Assembly (NCBI RefSeq): GCF_009769735.1 | Contig: NZ_WSRO01000002.1 | Location: 3,608,001-3,672,000 of the forward strand | Origin: Streptomyces sp. BA2 | Lineage (GTDB): Bacteria; Actinomycetota; Actinomycetes; Streptomycetales; Streptomycetaceae | DNA: 64,000 nucleotides | Reading direction: 5' to 3' | Part shown: positions 26,342 through 36,662 of the stretch, piece by piece | Layout of the letters: each line of letters begins with the position of its first letter | How positions within the stretch are numbered: the first letter of the stretch is position 1 | Program-made: the position numbers and the translations under genes | The notes under the pieces: generated by a model | The model's input: the letters and a program-made list of their open reading frames with translations, nothing else | The model's database searches: none | What the model was told of the DNA's origin: nothing

Positions 26342-27958
26342 ATGCTGCAGGCACCAGTGCTGGCGAGCGCGGCTGATCCCGCGTCCGAAGCATGGCGGAC
26401 GAACGAGGCGGCGCACACCGCCCTCGTCGACGACCTGCGGGCCAAGCTCGCGGCGGCCAGGCTCGGCGGCGGCGAGCGGGCCCGCGCCCGCCACGTCGCG
26501 CGCGGCAAGCTGCTGCCCCGCGACCGCGTGGACGCCCTGCTCGACCCCGGCTCGCCCTTCCTGGAGCTGGCACCGCTCGCGGCCGACGGTCTGTACGGCG
26601 GGGACGCCCCGGCCGCCGGAGTCATCGCCGGCATCGGCCGGGTCTCCGGGCGCACCTGCGTGATCGTCGCCAATGACGCCACCGTCAAGGGCGGGACGTA
26701 CTACCCCATGACGGTGAAGAAGCATCTGCGCGCCCAGGAGGTCGCGCTGGAGAACCGCCTCCCCTGTCTGTATCTGGTGGACTCGGGCGGTGCCTTCCTG
26801 CCCATGCAGGACGACGTCTTCCCGGACCGCGAGCACTTCGGGCGGATCTTCTACAACCAGGCGCGGATGTCCGGCGCCGGCGTCCCGCAGATCGCGGCCG
26901 TGCTCGGCTCGTGCACGGCGGGCGGCGCGTACGTCCCCGCGATGAGCGACGAGGCGGTGATCGTCCGCAATCAGGGGACGATCTTCCTCGGCGGCCCGCC
27001 CCTGGTGAAGGCGGCGACCGGCGAGGTCGTGACGGCCGAGGAGCTGGGCGGCGGCGAGGTCCACTCCCGGGTCTCCGGGGTCACGGACCACCTCGCGGAG
27101 GACGACGCGCACGCGCTGCGGATCGTGCGGACGATCGTCTCCACGCTCCCCGAGCGCGGCGAACTCCCCTGGCCGGTCCGCACGGTCGAGGAGCCGAAGG
27201 CCGACCCTCTCGGGCTCTATGGGGCGGTGCCCACGGACTCCCGTACCCCCTATGACGTCCGCGAGGTCATCGCGCGCGTGGTCGACGGCTCGCGCTTCGC
27301 CGAGTTCAAGGCGGAGTACGGCCAGACGCTCGTCACCGGCTTCGCCCACCTGCACGGCCACCCGGTCGGCATCATCGCGAACAACGGCATCCTGTTCTCC
27401 GAATCCGCCCAGAAGGGCGCCCACTTCATCGAGCTGTGCGACCAGCGCGGCATCCCCCTCGTCTTCCTGCAGAACATCTCCGGATTCATGGTCGGCCGGG
27501 ACTACGAGGCGGGCGGCATCGCCAAGCACGGCGCCAAGATGGTGACGGCGGTGGCCTGCACGCGCGTGCCGAAGCTGACGGTGGTGATCGGCGGTTCGTA
27601 CGGCGCGGGGAACTACTCGATGTGCGGCCGTGCCTACTCCCCCCGCTTCCTGTGGATGTGGCCGAACGCCAAGATCTCCGTGATGGGCGGCGAGCAGGCC
27701 GCCTCGGTCCTCGCGACGGTCAAGCGCGACCAGTTGGAGGCGCGTGGCGAGGAGTGGTCGGCGCAGGACGAGGAGGCCTTCAAGGACCCGGTCCGCGCCC
27801 AGTACGAACAGCAGGGCAACGCCTATTACGCCACGGCCCGGCTGTGGGACGACGGCGTGATCGACCCCATGGAGACCCGGCAGGTCCTCGGCCTCGCCCT
27901 GACCGCGTGCGCCGAAGCTCCGCTGGGCGAGCCCGGCTTCGGCGTCTTCCGGATGTGA
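26342..27958 (+). CDS. accD1: Acyl-CoA carboxylase, carboxyltransferase beta subunit (methylcrotonyl-CoA type)
   Basis: 538 residues, ATG with AAGGGGG eight bases upstream. The crotonase-fold carboxyltransferase has [40 protein letters not shown], a [16 protein letters not shown] oxyanion region and [20 protein letters not shown] in the second half. These motifs match methylcrotonyl/geranyl-CoA carboxylase beta more than propionyl- or acetyl-CoA carboxylase. It transfers carboxybiotin's CO2 to the acyl-CoA. First gene of a four-gene operon with the alpha subunit, HMG-CoA lyase and an acyl-CoA dehydrogenase, which together make the leucine degradation sequence. Confidence 0.92.
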   Translation: MLQAPVLASAADPASEAWRTNEAAHTALVDDLRAKLAAARLGGGERARARHVARGKLLPRDRVDALLDPGSPFLELAPLAADGLYGGDAPAAGVIAGIGRVSGRTCVIVANDATVKGGTYYPMTVKKHLRAQEVALENRLPCLYLVDSGGAFLPMQDDVFPDREHFGRIFYNQARMSGAGVPQIAAVLGSCTAGGAYVPAMSDEAVIVRNQGTIFLGGPPLVKAATGEVVTAEELGGGEVHSRVSGVTDHLAEDDAHALRIVRTIVSTLPERGELPWPVRTVEEPKADPLGLYGAVPTDSRTPYDVREVIARVVDGSRFAEFKAEYGQTLVTGFAHLHGHPVGIIANNGILFSESAQKGAHFIELCDQRGIPLVFLQNISGFMVGRDYEAGGIAKHGAKMVTAVACTRVPKLTVVIGGSYGAGNYSMCGRAYSPRFLWMWPNAKISVMGGEQAASVLATVKRDQLEARGEEWSAQDEEAFKDPVRAQYEQQGNAYYATARLWDDGVIDPMETRQVLGLALTACAEAPLGEPGFGVFRM

Positions 27959-28010
27959 GGGGCGGACGATGAGCGACTTCCAGCTAGGGACCACACCGGG
28001 GAGAGGGACC

Positions 28011-29957
28011 ATGTTCGACACCGTGCTCGTCGCAAACCGGGGCGAGATCGCGGTCCGCGTCATCCGCACCCTGCGGGCGCTCGGCGTGCGCTCGGTCGCC
28101 GTGTTCAGCGACGCGGACGCGGACGCCCGGCATGTGCGGGAGGCGGACACGGCCGTACGGCTCGGTCCGGCGCCCGCAGCCGAGAGCTATCTGTCGGCCG
28201 AGCGGCTCCTTGACGCGGCGGCCCGCAGCGGCGCCCAGGCGGTCCACCCGGGGTACGGCTTCCTCGCGGAGAACGCGCAGTTCGCGCAGGCCTGCGCGGA
28301 CGCCGGCCTGGTCTTCATCGGACCGCCCGCCTCGGCGATCGACCTGATGGGCGACAAGATCCGCGCCAAGGAGACGGTCAAGGCGGCCGGGGTCCCGGTG
28401 GTCCCCGGTTCCTCGGGCAGCGGTCTGACGGATGCCCAACTGGCCGACGCGGCACGGAAGATCGGCATGCCGGTGCTGCTCAAGCCGTCGGCGGGCGGCG
28501 GCGGCAAGGGCATGCGGCTCGTGCGGGACGCCTCCCTGCTGGCGGACGAGATCGCCGCCGCGCGGCGCGAGGCGCGGTCCTCCTTCGGTGACGACACGCT
28601 CCTTGTGGAGCGGTGGATCGACCGCCCCCGGCACATCGAGATCCAGGTCCTCGCGGACGGCCACGGGAACGTGATCCACCTCGGCGAGCGCGAATGCTCG
28701 CTCCAGCGCCGCCACCAGAAGATCATCGAAGAGGCCCCCAGCGTCCTGCTCGACGAGGCCACGCGCGCGTCGATGGGCGAGGCGGCGGTCCAGGCGGCGC
28801 GCTCCTGCGGGTATGCGGGCGCGGGCACGGTGGAGTTCATCGTGCCGGGCAAGGACCCGGCGTCGTACTACTTCATGGAGATGAACACCCGGCTCCAGGT
28901 GGAGCACCCGGTGACGGAGCTCATCACCGGCATCGACCTGGTGGAGTGGCAGCTGCGGGTCGCCGCCGGCGAGGAACTCCCTTACGGGCAGCAGGACATC
29001 ACGCTCACGGGCCACGCGATCGAAGCCCGCATCTGCGCCGAAGACCCGTCCCGCGGCTTCCTGCCGTCCGGCGGGACCGTCCTCGCGCTGCGCGAACCGC
29101 GGGGCGACGGCGTGCGGACCGACTCAGGTCTGAGCGAGGGCACGGAGATCGGGAGTCTGTACGACCCGATGCTGTCGAAGGTCATCGCGTACGGCCCCGA
29201 CCGCCCGACCGCCCTGCGCAAGCTGCGGGCCGCCCTCGCGGAGACGGTCACCCTGGGGGTGCCGACCAACGCGGGCTTCCTGCGGCGCCTCCTCGCCCAC
29301 CCGGCGGTGGTGTCCGGCGAGTTGGACACTGGCCTGGTGGAGCGCGAGGCGGACGGCCTCCTCCCCGAAGGGGTGCCCGACGAGGTGTACGAAGCCGCGG
29401 CAGCGATCCGCGCCGCCGCCCTGGAACCCACCGGTGACGGCTGGCGCGACCCGTTCTCGGAGCCGAAGGGCTGGCGCATCGGCGGCACCTCGGCCCCGCT
29501 GACGCACCACCTCCGCGTGCCGGGACACGAGCCCGTGGCGCACATCGCGGGCGCGGGCCCGCGCACCGTGGAGCCCGGCCGCGTCACGGTCCACGTGGAC
29601 GGCCTCACCCACACCTTCCACCGCGCCGCCGACTGGCTCGGCCGGGACGGCGACGCCTGGCACGTCCAGGACCACGACCCCGTGGAGGCGAGCCTCACCG
29701 GCGCCGCCCACAGCGGGGCCGACGCCCTCACCGCCCCCATGCCCGGCACGGTCACGGTCGTCAAGGTCTCCACCGGCGACCGGGTGGCCCAGGGACAGAG
29801 CCTCCTCGTGGTGGAGGCCATGAAGATGGAGCACGTCATCTCCGCCCCGCACGCCGGCACCGTCAGCGAGCTCGACGTCGCACCGGGCACGACCGTCGCC
29901 ATGGACCAGGTCCTGGCCGTGGTGATCCCCGACGAGGCCCCGCAGGAGGAGAAATGA
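28011..29957 (+). CDS. accA1: Acyl-CoA carboxylase alpha subunit: biotin carboxylase plus biotin carrier
   Basis: 648 residues from ATG 28011, preceded by GGGAGAGGG; an upstream ATG at 27969 would add 14 residues that do not fit the family start [16 protein letters not shown]. The biotin carboxylase ATP-grasp domain (residues about 1-445) shows [30 protein letters not shown] and [16 protein letters not shown]. The C-terminal biotinyl domain has VVEAMKMEH with the biotinylated Lys605. It carboxylates biotin with ATP and bicarbonate and pairs with the adjacent beta subunit. Its stop overlaps the start of the lyase gene by four bases. Confidence 0.93.
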   Translation: MFDTVLVANRGEIAVRVIRTLRALGVRSVAVFSDADADARHVREADTAVRLGPAPAAESYLSAERLLDAAARSGAQAVHPGYGFLAENAQFAQACADAGLVFIGPPASAIDLMGDKIRAKETVKAAGVPVVPGSSGSGLTDAQLADAARKIGMPVLLKPSAGGGGKGMRLVRDASLLADEIAAARREARSSFGDDTLLVERWIDRPRHIEIQVLADGHGNVIHLGERECSLQRRHQKIIEEAPSVLLDEATRASMGEAAVQAARSCGYAGAGTVEFIVPGKDPASYYFMEMNTRLQVEHPVTELITGIDLVEWQLRVAAGEELPYGQQDITLTGHAIEARICAEDPSRGFLPSGGTVLALREPRGDGVRTDSGLSEGTEIGSLYDPMLSKVIAYGPDRPTALRKLRAALAETVTLGVPTNAGFLRRLLAHPAVVSGELDTGLVEREADGLLPEGVPDEVYEAAAAIRAAALEPTGDGWRDPFSEPKGWRIGGTSAPLTHHLRVPGHEPVAHIAGAGPRTVEPGRVTVHVDGLTHTFHRAADWLGRDGDAWHVQDHDPVEASLTGAAHSGADALTAPMPGTVTVVKVSTGDRVAQGQSLLVVEAMKMEHVISAPHAGTVSELDVAPGTTVAMDQVLAVVIPDEAPQEEK

Positions 29958-30907
29958 CGCTCCCCATGGCCGTCCCCGCCCAGGACCTCCCGCCCCGCGT
30001 CCGCATCTATGAGGTGGGCGCACGGGACGGCCTGCAGAACGAGAAAACGGTCGTCCCCACGGACGTCAAGGCGGAGTTCATCCGCCGCCTCGCCGCCGCG
30101 GGCCTCACGACCGTCGAGGCGACCAGCTTCGTGCACCCCAAGTGGGTGCCCCAACTGGCCGATTCCGAGCAGCTGTTCCCGCTCGTGCGGGACCTCGCGC
30201 AGGACGGCGGGGTGCAGCTCCCCGTCCTGGTGCCGAACGACCGGGGCCTCGACCGCGCCCTGGCCCTCGGCGCCCGCAGCATCGCCGTCTTCGTCAGCGC
30301 CACGGAGTCCTTCGCCAAGGCCAACCTCAACCGCACGATGGCCGAGGCACTGGCCATGTCGGAGCCGGTCGTGGCGCGCGCACGCGAGCAGAAGGCGCAG
30401 GTGCGGGGCTATCTCTCCATGTGCTTCGGCGACCCGTGGGAGGGCCCGGTGCCCATCGCCCAGGTCGTGCGCACCGCGAAGGCCCTCCGGGACATGGGCT
30501 GCGAGGAGCTGAGCCTCGGCGACACCATCGGCGTGGCCACACCGGGCCATGTCCTTGCCCTGCTCGCCGAGTTGAACGAACAGGGCGTGCCGACGGACCG
30601 CATCGGCGTGCACTTCCACGACACGTACGGCCAGGCACTCTCCAACACCCTCGCCGCCCTGCAGCACGGCGTGCGCACGGTCGACGCGTCGGCGGGCGGC
30701 CTCGGCGGCTGTCCGTACGCGAAGAGCGCCACCGGCAACCTGGCCACCGAAGACCTCGTATGGATGCTCGACGGCCTCGGCATCGAGACCGGCGTCGACC
30801 TCGGCCGGCTCACCGCCACCAGCGTGTGGATGGCCGAACAACTGGGCCGCCCCAGCCCGTCCCGCACCGTCCGTGCCCTGACAGGCACCTCCCACCAGGA
30901 GCAGTGA
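29954..30907 (+). CDS. hmgL: Hydroxymethylglutaryl-CoA lyase
   Basis: 317 residues, start ATGA-overlapping the previous stop. HMG-CoA lyase TIM-barrel motifs are all present: [13 protein letters not shown] (metal Asp), [43 protein letters not shown] (metal His pair), and the signature [19 protein letters not shown] with the catalytic Cys. It cleaves HMG-CoA to acetyl-CoA and acetoacetate, the last step of leucine breakdown. This supports assigning the flanking carboxylase to methylcrotonyl-CoA, with an enoyl-CoA hydratase expected elsewhere. Confidence 0.95.
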   Translation: MTLPMAVPAQDLPPRVRIYEVGARDGLQNEKTVVPTDVKAEFIRRLAAAGLTTVEATSFVHPKWVPQLADSEQLFPLVRDLAQDGGVQLPVLVPNDRGLDRALALGARSIAVFVSATESFAKANLNRTMAEALAMSEPVVARAREQKAQVRGYLSMCFGDPWEGPVPIAQVVRTAKALRDMGCEELSLGDTIGVATPGHVLALLAELNEQGVPTDRIGVHFHDTYGQALSNTLAALQHGVRTVDASAGGLGGCPYAKSATGNLATEDLVWMLDGLGIETGVDLGRLTATSVWMAEQLGRPSPSRTVRALTGTSHQEQ

Positions 30908-30913
30908 AGAACG

Positions 30914-32068
30914 ATGGACCACCGTCTGTCCCCCGAGCACGAGGAACTCCGCCGCACCGTGGAGGAGTTCGCGCACGAGGTCGTCGCCCCGAAGATCGGC
31001 GACCTCTACGAACGGCACGAGTTCCCGTACGAGATCGTCCGTGAGATGGGCCGCATGGGCCTGTTCGGCCTGCCCTTCCCCGAGGAGTACGGCGGGATGG
31101 GCGGCGACTATCTCGCCCTCGGCATCGCGCTCGAAGAGCTGGCGCGGGTCGACTCCTCGGTGGCGATCACCCTGGAGGCGGGCGTCTCCCTCGGCGCCAT
31201 GCCGATCCACCTCTTCGGCACGGAGGAGCAGAAGCGGGAGTGGCTGCCCCGGCTCTGTTCCGGTGAACTCCTGGGCGCCTTCGGCCTGACCGAGCCGGAC
31301 GGCGGCTCGGACGCGGGCGGTACGCGCACGACCGCGGTGCGGGACGGCGACGAATGGGTGATCAACGGCTCCAAGTGCTTCATCACCAACTCCGGCACGG
31401 ACATCACGGGCCTGGTCACGGTCACCGCCGTCACCGGCCGCAAGGCGGACGGCCGTCCGCTCATCTCCTCGATCATCGTGCCGTCCGGTACGCCCGGGTT
31501 CACGGTCGCGGCGCCGTACTCGAAGGTCGGCTGGAACGCATCGGACACACGCGAGCTGTCCTTCGCCGACGTACGGGTGCCGGTGGCGAACCTCCTCGGT
31601 GAAGAGGGCCGCGGCTATGCCCAGTTCCTGCGGATCCTCGACGAGGGCCGGGTCGCGATCTCCGCGCTCGCGACGGGCCTCGCGCAGGGCTGCGTGGACG
31701 AGTCCGTGAAGTACGCCAAGGAGCGGCACGCCTTCGGGAAGCCGATCGGGGCGAATCAGGCGATCCAGTTCAAGATCGCCGACATGGAGATGCGGGCGCA
31801 CATGGCCCGGGTCGGGTGGCGGGACGCGGCGTCGCGGCTCGTCGGCGGCGAGTCCTTCAAGAAGGAGGCGGCGATCGCGAAGCTCTACTCCTCCACGGTC
31901 GCCGTCGACAACGCGCGCGAGGCCACACAGATCCACGGCGGGTACGGCTTCATGAACGAGTACCCCGTGGCGCGGATGTGGCGGGACTCCAAGATCCTGG
32001 AGATCGGCGAGGGCACCAGCGAGGTCCAGCGCATGCTGATCGCCCGGGAGCTGGGATTCGCGGGATAA
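30914..32068 (+). CDS. fadE4: Acyl-CoA dehydrogenase (isovaleryl/short branched-chain type)
   Basis: 384 residues. ACAD signatures: GAFGLTEPDGGSDAGGTRTT (FAD site), INGSKCFITNSGTD, and QIHGGYGFMNEYPVARMWRD with C-terminal EGTSEVQRMLIARELGF. In a leucine operon the expected substrate is isovaleryl-CoA, giving methylcrotonyl-CoA for the carboxylase; a broader short-chain role is possible. The start is six bases after the lyase stop. It ends the operon: the next gene has its own iron-regulated promoter. The symbol follows the S. avermitilis operon naming. Confidence 0.9.
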   Translation: MDHRLSPEHEELRRTVEEFAHEVVAPKIGDLYERHEFPYEIVREMGRMGLFGLPFPEEYGGMGGDYLALGIALEELARVDSSVAITLEAGVSLGAMPIHLFGTEEQKREWLPRLCSGELLGAFGLTEPDGGSDAGGTRTTAVRDGDEWVINGSKCFITNSGTDITGLVTVTAVTGRKADGRPLISSIIVPSGTPGFTVAAPYSKVGWNASDTRELSFADVRVPVANLLGEEGRGYAQFLRILDEGRVAISALATGLAQGCVDESVKYAKERHAFGKPIGANQAIQFKIADMEMRAHMARVGWRDAASRLVGGESFKKEAAIAKLYSSTVAVDNAREATQIHGGYGFMNEYPVARMWRDSKILEIGEGTSEVQRMLIARELGFAG

Positions 32069-32116
32069 CCACGCCCGCACCGGGGAAGGCGACCGCAAGG
32101 GCCACTGGACATCAGC

Positions 32117-32135
32117 TTAGGTTAGGTTAACCTAA
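32117..32135. promoter_or_regulatory. Iron box (DmdR/IdeR-type) upstream of desE
   Basis: TTAGGTTAGGTTAACCTAA matches the 19-bp actinobacterial iron box at all but one position and is nearly palindromic. It lies about 54 bp before the DesE start, where Fe(II)-loaded DmdR1 would repress. Confidence 0.9.
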
Positions 32136-32188
32136 GCGCTAGTTCCGGCCAGTGGCCCCGCCGCCGTCCTCACGAAAGCAGTGATCTC

Positions 32189-33232
32189 ATGCCCCACCCC
32201 CGCCTCCCCCAGACCTCCCGCCGCGGCATCCTCGCCGCCGGCGGAGCCCTCGGCCTCACGGCCCTGCTGGCAGCCTGCGGAGACGAGAAAAAGGGCGGCT
32301 CGGGCGCGGCCGACTCCGGGGACTCCGGCTCCTGGAGCTTCAAGGACGACCGCGGCAAGACCGCCAAGGCCAAGGGGACGCCGAAGAGCATCGTCGCCTT
32401 CACCGGCGTCGCCGCGGCACTCTTCGACTACGGCGTCGAGGTCAAGGGTGTGTTCGGCCCGACGAAGACCAAGGACGGCAAAGCGGACGTCCAGGCCGGC
32501 GACATGGACATCAGCAAGCTGACGGTCATCGGCAACGAATGGGGCCAGTTCAACATCGAGAAGTACGCGGGCCTGGCCCCCGACCTCCTCGTCTCCACGA
32601 TGTTCGACGACGCGGGCACCCTTTGGTACGTCCCGGAGGAGAGCAAGGACAAGATCCTCAAGCTCGCCCCGAGCGTCGGCGTCTCCGTCTACGACCGCCA
32701 GATGACCCAGCCCCTCCAGCGTCTCCTCTCGCTCGCCGAGTCGCTCGGCGCGGACGTGAAGGCGGAGAAGGTCGTCAAGGCGAAGAAGCGCTTCGAGGCC
32801 GCCGCCGAGCGGCTGCGCAAGGTCGCCAAGGCGAACAAGGACATCAAGGTCATGGTCGGCTCGGCCAGCCAGGACATCTTCTACGTCTCCGGCACGAACC
32901 TCTCCGCCGACCTGGAGTACTTCAAGTCCCTCGGCGTGAACTTCGTGGAGCCGTCCGAGGCCGCCAAGAAGGAGAGCGGCGGCTGGTTCGAGAACCTGAG
33001 CTGGGAGAACGTCAACAAGCACGGCGCGGACGTCATCATGATGGACAACCGCACCTCCGCCCTGCAGCCCGACGCCCTGGACAAGTCCAAGCCGACCTGG
33101 GCGAAGCTGCCCGCGGTCAAGGCCGGACAGGTCATCCCCCGCGTCACCGAGCCCATTTACTCGTACGACAAGTGCGCCCCGATCCTCGAGGACCTCGCCG
33201 ACGCGATCGAGAAGGCCAAGAAGGTCAGCTGA
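32189..33232 (+). CDS. desE: Ferrioxamine-binding lipoprotein of an ABC importer
   Basis: 347 residues. The signal has a SRRGIL Tat-like motif and lipobox LAAC with Cys30. The mature part is a class III iron-siderophore binding protein (two lobes with a long backbone helix around LSLAESLGADVKAEKV, and KSIVAFTGVAAALFDYGVEV at the first strand). It captures ferric desferrioxamine outside the membrane. Permease and ATPase genes are not in this window, so uptake must use components encoded elsewhere. It is separately transcribed from desABCD, with its own iron box and a strong terminator. Confidence 0.93.
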   Translation: MPHPRLPQTSRRGILAAGGALGLTALLAACGDEKKGGSGAADSGDSGSWSFKDDRGKTAKAKGTPKSIVAFTGVAAALFDYGVEVKGVFGPTKTKDGKADVQAGDMDISKLTVIGNEWGQFNIEKYAGLAPDLLVSTMFDDAGTLWYVPEESKDKILKLAPSVGVSVYDRQMTQPLQRLLSLAESLGADVKAEKVVKAKKRFEAAAERLRKVAKANKDIKVMVGSASQDIFYVSGTNLSADLEYFKSLGVNFVEPSEAAKKESGGWFENLSWENVNKHGADVIMMDNRTSALQPDALDKSKPTWAKLPAVKAGQVIPRVTEPIYSYDKCAPILEDLADAIEKAKKVS

Positions 33233-33257
33233 CCCCTGCCGTCCCCTGCGCCCGAGT

Positions 33258-33297
33258 ACAGCCCTCTCCGCATTCCGGAGAGGGCTGTTCCGTTTTT
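33258..33297 (+). terminator. Rho-independent terminator of desE
   Basis: Thirteen-bp arms ACAGCCCTCTCCG/CGGAGAGGGCTGT with a five-base loop, followed closely by TTTTT. This is the clearest canonical terminator in the window. Confidence 0.92.
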
Positions 33298-33346
33298 CTG
33301 GCTCCCCGTGACCGGTGTGACCCCCTGGGTTTAACACGCAAGGAAG

Positions 33347-33365
33347 TTAGGTTAGGCTTACCTCA
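33347..33365. promoter_or_regulatory. Iron box upstream of desABCD
   Basis: TTAGGTTAGGCTTACCTCA fits the 19-bp iron box with one deviation in the right arm. It sits 33 bp before the desA start, so it controls the biosynthetic operon separately from desE. Confidence 0.9.
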
Positions 33366-33398
33366 CTTCCCCCAAGTCCCCTCACCCAGAGGAAGTTC

Positions 33399-34847
33399 AT
33401 GCGCTCGCACCTGCTCAACGACACCACCGCGGAGCGTTACCGCAGCTCCGTGACCGAAGGAGTCGAGCGGGTGGCGGCCAGAATCGCCACCACCTCACGC
33501 CCCTTTACCGGCGTCTCCGTCGACGACCTCGCGCCCCGCATCGAGGCCGTCGACCTGGACGAGCCCCTGCACGACACCATCGCCGCCCTGGACGAGCTCG
33601 ACGAGCTCTACCTGCGCGACGCCGTGTACTTCCACCACCCCCGCTACCTCGCGCACCTCAACTGCCCGGTCGTCATCCCGGCCGTGCTCGGCGAGGCCGT
33701 ACTGTCCGCCATCAACTCTTCCCTGGACACCTGGGATCAGTCCGCCGGCGGCACACTGATCGAACGCCGTCTCATCGACTGGACCGCCGAACGCATCGGG
33801 CTCGGCCCGGCCGCCGACGGCGTGTTCACGAGCGGCGGCTCGCAGTCCAACCTCCAGGCCATGCTCCTCGCCCGCGAGGAAGCGGCCAAGGCGGGAAGGC
33901 CGGCCGGCCGGCTGCGCATCTTCGCCTCCGAGGTCGGCCACTTCAGCATCCAGAAGGCCGCGACCCTGCTCGGCCTCGGCGAGGACGCCGTGATCGTCAT
34001 CCCCACCGATCACAACAAGCGCATGCAGACCGTGGCACTCGCCCGCGAGCTGGAGCGCTGCCGCGCCGACGACCTCACCCCCATGGCGGTCGTCGCCACC
34101 GCGGGCACCACCGACTTCGGCTCCATCGACCCGCTCCCCGAGATCGCCGAACTCTGCGAGCAGTTCGGCACCTGGATGCACGTCGACGCGGCGTACGGCT
34201 GCGGTCTGCTCGCCTCGCGCAAGAACCGGCACCGCATCGAGGGCATCGAGCGCGCCGACTCCGTGACCGTGGACTACCACAAGTCCTTCTTCCAGCCGGT
34301 GAGTTCCTCCGCCGTCCTGGTGCGGGACCGGACGACGCTGAGCCACGCGACGTACCACGCGGAGTACCTCAACCCGCGCCGCATGGTGCAGGAGCGCATA
34401 CCCAACCAGGTCGACAAGTCGCTCCAGACGACGCGGCGCTTCGACGCCCTGAAGCTGTGGATGACCCTGCGTGTGATGGGCGCCGACGCCATCGGCGAGC
34501 TCTTCGACTCCGTCTGCGACCTGGCGGGCGAGGGCTGGGAGCTGCTCGCCGCCGACCCCCGCTACGACGTCGTCGTGGAGCCCCAGCTCTCCACGCTCGT
34601 CTTCCGCTACATCCCCGAGTCGATCTGCGACCCGTCCGCCATCGACCGCGCCAACCTGTACGCCCGCAAGGCCCTGTTCGCCTCCGGTGACGCCGTCGTC
34701 GCGGGCACCAAGGTCGGCGAGCGTCAGTACCTCAAGTTCACCCTGCTCAATCCCGAGACCACGGTCGCCGACATCACGGCCGTACTCGATCTGATCGCCG
34801 GCCACGCCGAGCAGTACCTGGGAGAGACCCTTGACCGCGCTTCCTGA
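33399..34847 (+). CDS. desA: PLP-dependent lysine decarboxylase of desferrioxamine synthesis
   Basis: 482 residues of the group II decarboxylase family. The PLP lysine is Lys295 in [12 protein letters not shown], with HVDAAYGCG carrying the Asp that contacts the pyridine nitrogen and [19 protein letters not shown] binding phosphate. It decarboxylates lysine to cadaverine, the first step to desferrioxamine B/E. First gene of the desABCD operon, immediately after the iron box. Its 3' end overlaps desB by 17 bases. The start ATG follows GAGGAAG. Confidence 0.96.
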   Translation: MRSHLLNDTTAERYRSSVTEGVERVAARIATTSRPFTGVSVDDLAPRIEAVDLDEPLHDTIAALDELDELYLRDAVYFHHPRYLAHLNCPVVIPAVLGEAVLSAINSSLDTWDQSAGGTLIERRLIDWTAERIGLGPAADGVFTSGGSQSNLQAMLLAREEAAKAGRPAGRLRIFASEVGHFSIQKAATLLGLGEDAVIVIPTDHNKRMQTVALARELERCRADDLTPMAVVATAGTTDFGSIDPLPEIAELCEQFGTWMHVDAAYGCGLLASRKNRHRIEGIERADSVTVDYHKSFFQPVSSSAVLVRDRTTLSHATYHAEYLNPRRMVQERIPNQVDKSLQTTRRFDALKLWMTLRVMGADAIGELFDSVCDLAGEGWELLAADPRYDVVVEPQLSTLVFRYIPESICDPSAIDRANLYARKALFASGDAVVAGTKVGERQYLKFTLLNPETTVADITAVLDLIAGHAEQYLGETLDRAS

Positions 34848-36114
34848 TCACCGAGAATCACTGGAACCTCTGGACTTCATCGGTATCGGCCTTGGCCCCT
34901 TCAACCTCGGACTCGCCTGTCTGACCGAACCCATCGACGAGCTGAACGGCCTCTTCCTGGAGTCCAAGCCGGACTTCGAGTGGCACTCGGGCATGTTCCT
35001 GGAGGGCGCTCACCTCCAGACCCCGTTCATGTCGGACCTCGTCACCCTCGCGGACCCGACGTCCCCCTACTCCTTCCTCAACTACCTGAAGGAAGCGGGG
35101 CGGCTTTACTCCTTCTACATCCGCGAGAACTTCTACCCGCTGCGCACCGAGTACAACGACTACTGCCGCTGGGCCGCCGCGAAGCTCTCCTCGGTCCGCT
35201 TCAGCACGACGGTGACCGAGGTGACGTACGCCGATGACCTGTACGTCGTCCACACCACCACCGGCGACACCTTCCGCGCCCGCCACCTCGTCCTCGGCAC
35301 CGGCACCCCGCCGCACATCCCCGAGTCGTGCGCGGACCTCGGCGGGGACTTCATCCACAACTCCCGCTATCTGCAGTCCAAGCAGGAGCTCCAGAAGAAG
35401 CAGTCGATCACGCTCGTCGGCAGCGGCCAGTCCGCCGCCGAGATCTACTACGACCTCCTGAGCGAGATCGACGTCCACGGCTACAAGCTCAACTGGGTCA
35501 CGCGCTCCCCGCGCTTCTTCCCCCTCGAATACACCAAGCTGACGCTGGAGATGACCTCTCCGGAGTACGTCGACTACTTCCACGCACTGCCGGAGGCGAC
35601 CCGCTACCGCCTCCAGGATCAGCAGAAGACGCTCTTCAAGGGCATCGACGGCGACCTGATCAACGAGATATTCGATCTGCTCTACCAGAAGAACCTCGGC
35701 GGCCCGGTGCCGACGCGGCTGCTCACCAACTCCTCGCTGCTGAGCGCCCGTCACGAGAACGGCACCTACACCCTCGGCCTTCACCAGGACGAGCAGGACA
35801 AGGACTTCGAGCTGGAATCCGAGGGCCTGATCCTGGCCACCGGCTACCAGTACGTCACGCCCGACTTCCTGGAGCCCGTCCGCGACAGGATCCGCTGGGA
35901 CGGCCGCGGCCGCTTCCAGGTCGCCCGCAACTACTCCATCGACACCACGGGGCGCGGCATCTTCCTGCAGAACGGCGCCGTGCACGCCCACTCGCTGACC
36001 AGCCCCGACCTGGGCATGGGCCCCTACCGCAACGCGTACATCATCGGTGAGCTGCTCGGCTCCGAGTACTACCCCGTCGAGAAGTCCATCGCGTACCAGG
36101 AGTTCGCCGTATGA
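34831..36114 (+). CDS. desB: FAD-dependent cadaverine N-monooxygenase
   Basis: 427 residues from a TTG start at 34831 with GGGAGAG upstream, inside the end of desA. The FAD site is [14 protein letters not shown] near residue 14 and the NADPH site is [14 protein letters not shown] near residue 197, with the C-terminal ATGYQ motif of ornithine/lysine hydroxylases. It hydroxylates one amine of cadaverine. The stop overlaps the desC start by four bases, so the proteins are translationally coupled. Confidence 0.96.
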   Translation: MTALPDHRESLEPLDFIGIGLGPFNLGLACLTEPIDELNGLFLESKPDFEWHSGMFLEGAHLQTPFMSDLVTLADPTSPYSFLNYLKEAGRLYSFYIRENFYPLRTEYNDYCRWAAAKLSSVRFSTTVTEVTYADDLYVVHTTTGDTFRARHLVLGTGTPPHIPESCADLGGDFIHNSRYLQSKQELQKKQSITLVGSGQSAAEIYYDLLSEIDVHGYKLNWVTRSPRFFPLEYTKLTLEMTSPEYVDYFHALPEATRYRLQDQQKTLFKGIDGDLINEIFDLLYQKNLGGPVPTRLLTNSSLLSARHENGTYTLGLHQDEQDKDFELESEGLILATGYQYVTPDFLEPVRDRIRWDGRGRFQVARNYSIDTTGRGIFLQNGAVHAHSLTSPDLGMGPYRNAYIIGELLGSEYYPVEKSIAYQEFAV

Positions 36115-36662
36115 GCACCACAGCAGAGCTGACCCTGCGCCCCCTCGACCCCCTGAAGGATGCCGAGCTCCTGCACGGCTGGGTCACCCACCCCAAGGCC
36201 GCGTTCTGGATGATGCAGGACGCGACGCTGCCGGACGTCGAGCGCGAGTACATGGCGATCGCCGCCGCCGAGCACCACGACGCGTTCATCGGCCTGCACA
36301 AAGGCGTCCCCGCCTTCCTGATGGAGCGCTACGACCCGCGACACGTCGAGCTGGTCGGCCTCTACGAACCCGAACCCGGCGACGTGGGCATGCACTTCCT
36401 CACCGCGCCGTCCGACGTCCGCGTCCCCGGCTTCACCCGGGACGTGATCACCAAGGTCATGGCGACGCTCTTCGCCGACCCGGCGACCCGGCGCGTCGTG
36501 GTCGAGCCCGATGTCGACAACAAGGCCGTGCACGCCCTCAACGAAGCCGTCGGGTTCCGGCCGGCCGAAGTCATCCAGAAGCCGGAGAAGAAGGCTCTGC
36601 TGAGCTTCTGCACCCGCGAGCAGTTCGAACAAGCAGTACGCGAAAGGGAATTGGCGATATGA
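36111..36662 (+). CDS. desC: GNAT-type acyltransferase for N-hydroxycadaverine
   Basis: 183 residues. The protein has the IucB/RhbD-type acyltransferase pattern: [37 protein letters not shown] and [22 protein letters not shown]. It transfers acetyl or succinyl from CoA to N-hydroxycadaverine, giving the hydroxamates that DesD joins. The ATGA overlap with both desB and desD means one tightly coupled operon. Confidence 0.95.
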   Translation: MSTTAELTLRPLDPLKDAELLHGWVTHPKAAFWMMQDATLPDVEREYMAIAAAEHHDAFIGLHKGVPAFLMERYDPRHVELVGLYEPEPGDVGMHFLTAPSDVRVPGFTRDVITKVMATLFADPATRRVVVEPDVDNKAVHALNEAVGFRPAEVIQKPEKKALLSFCTREQFEQAVRERELAI

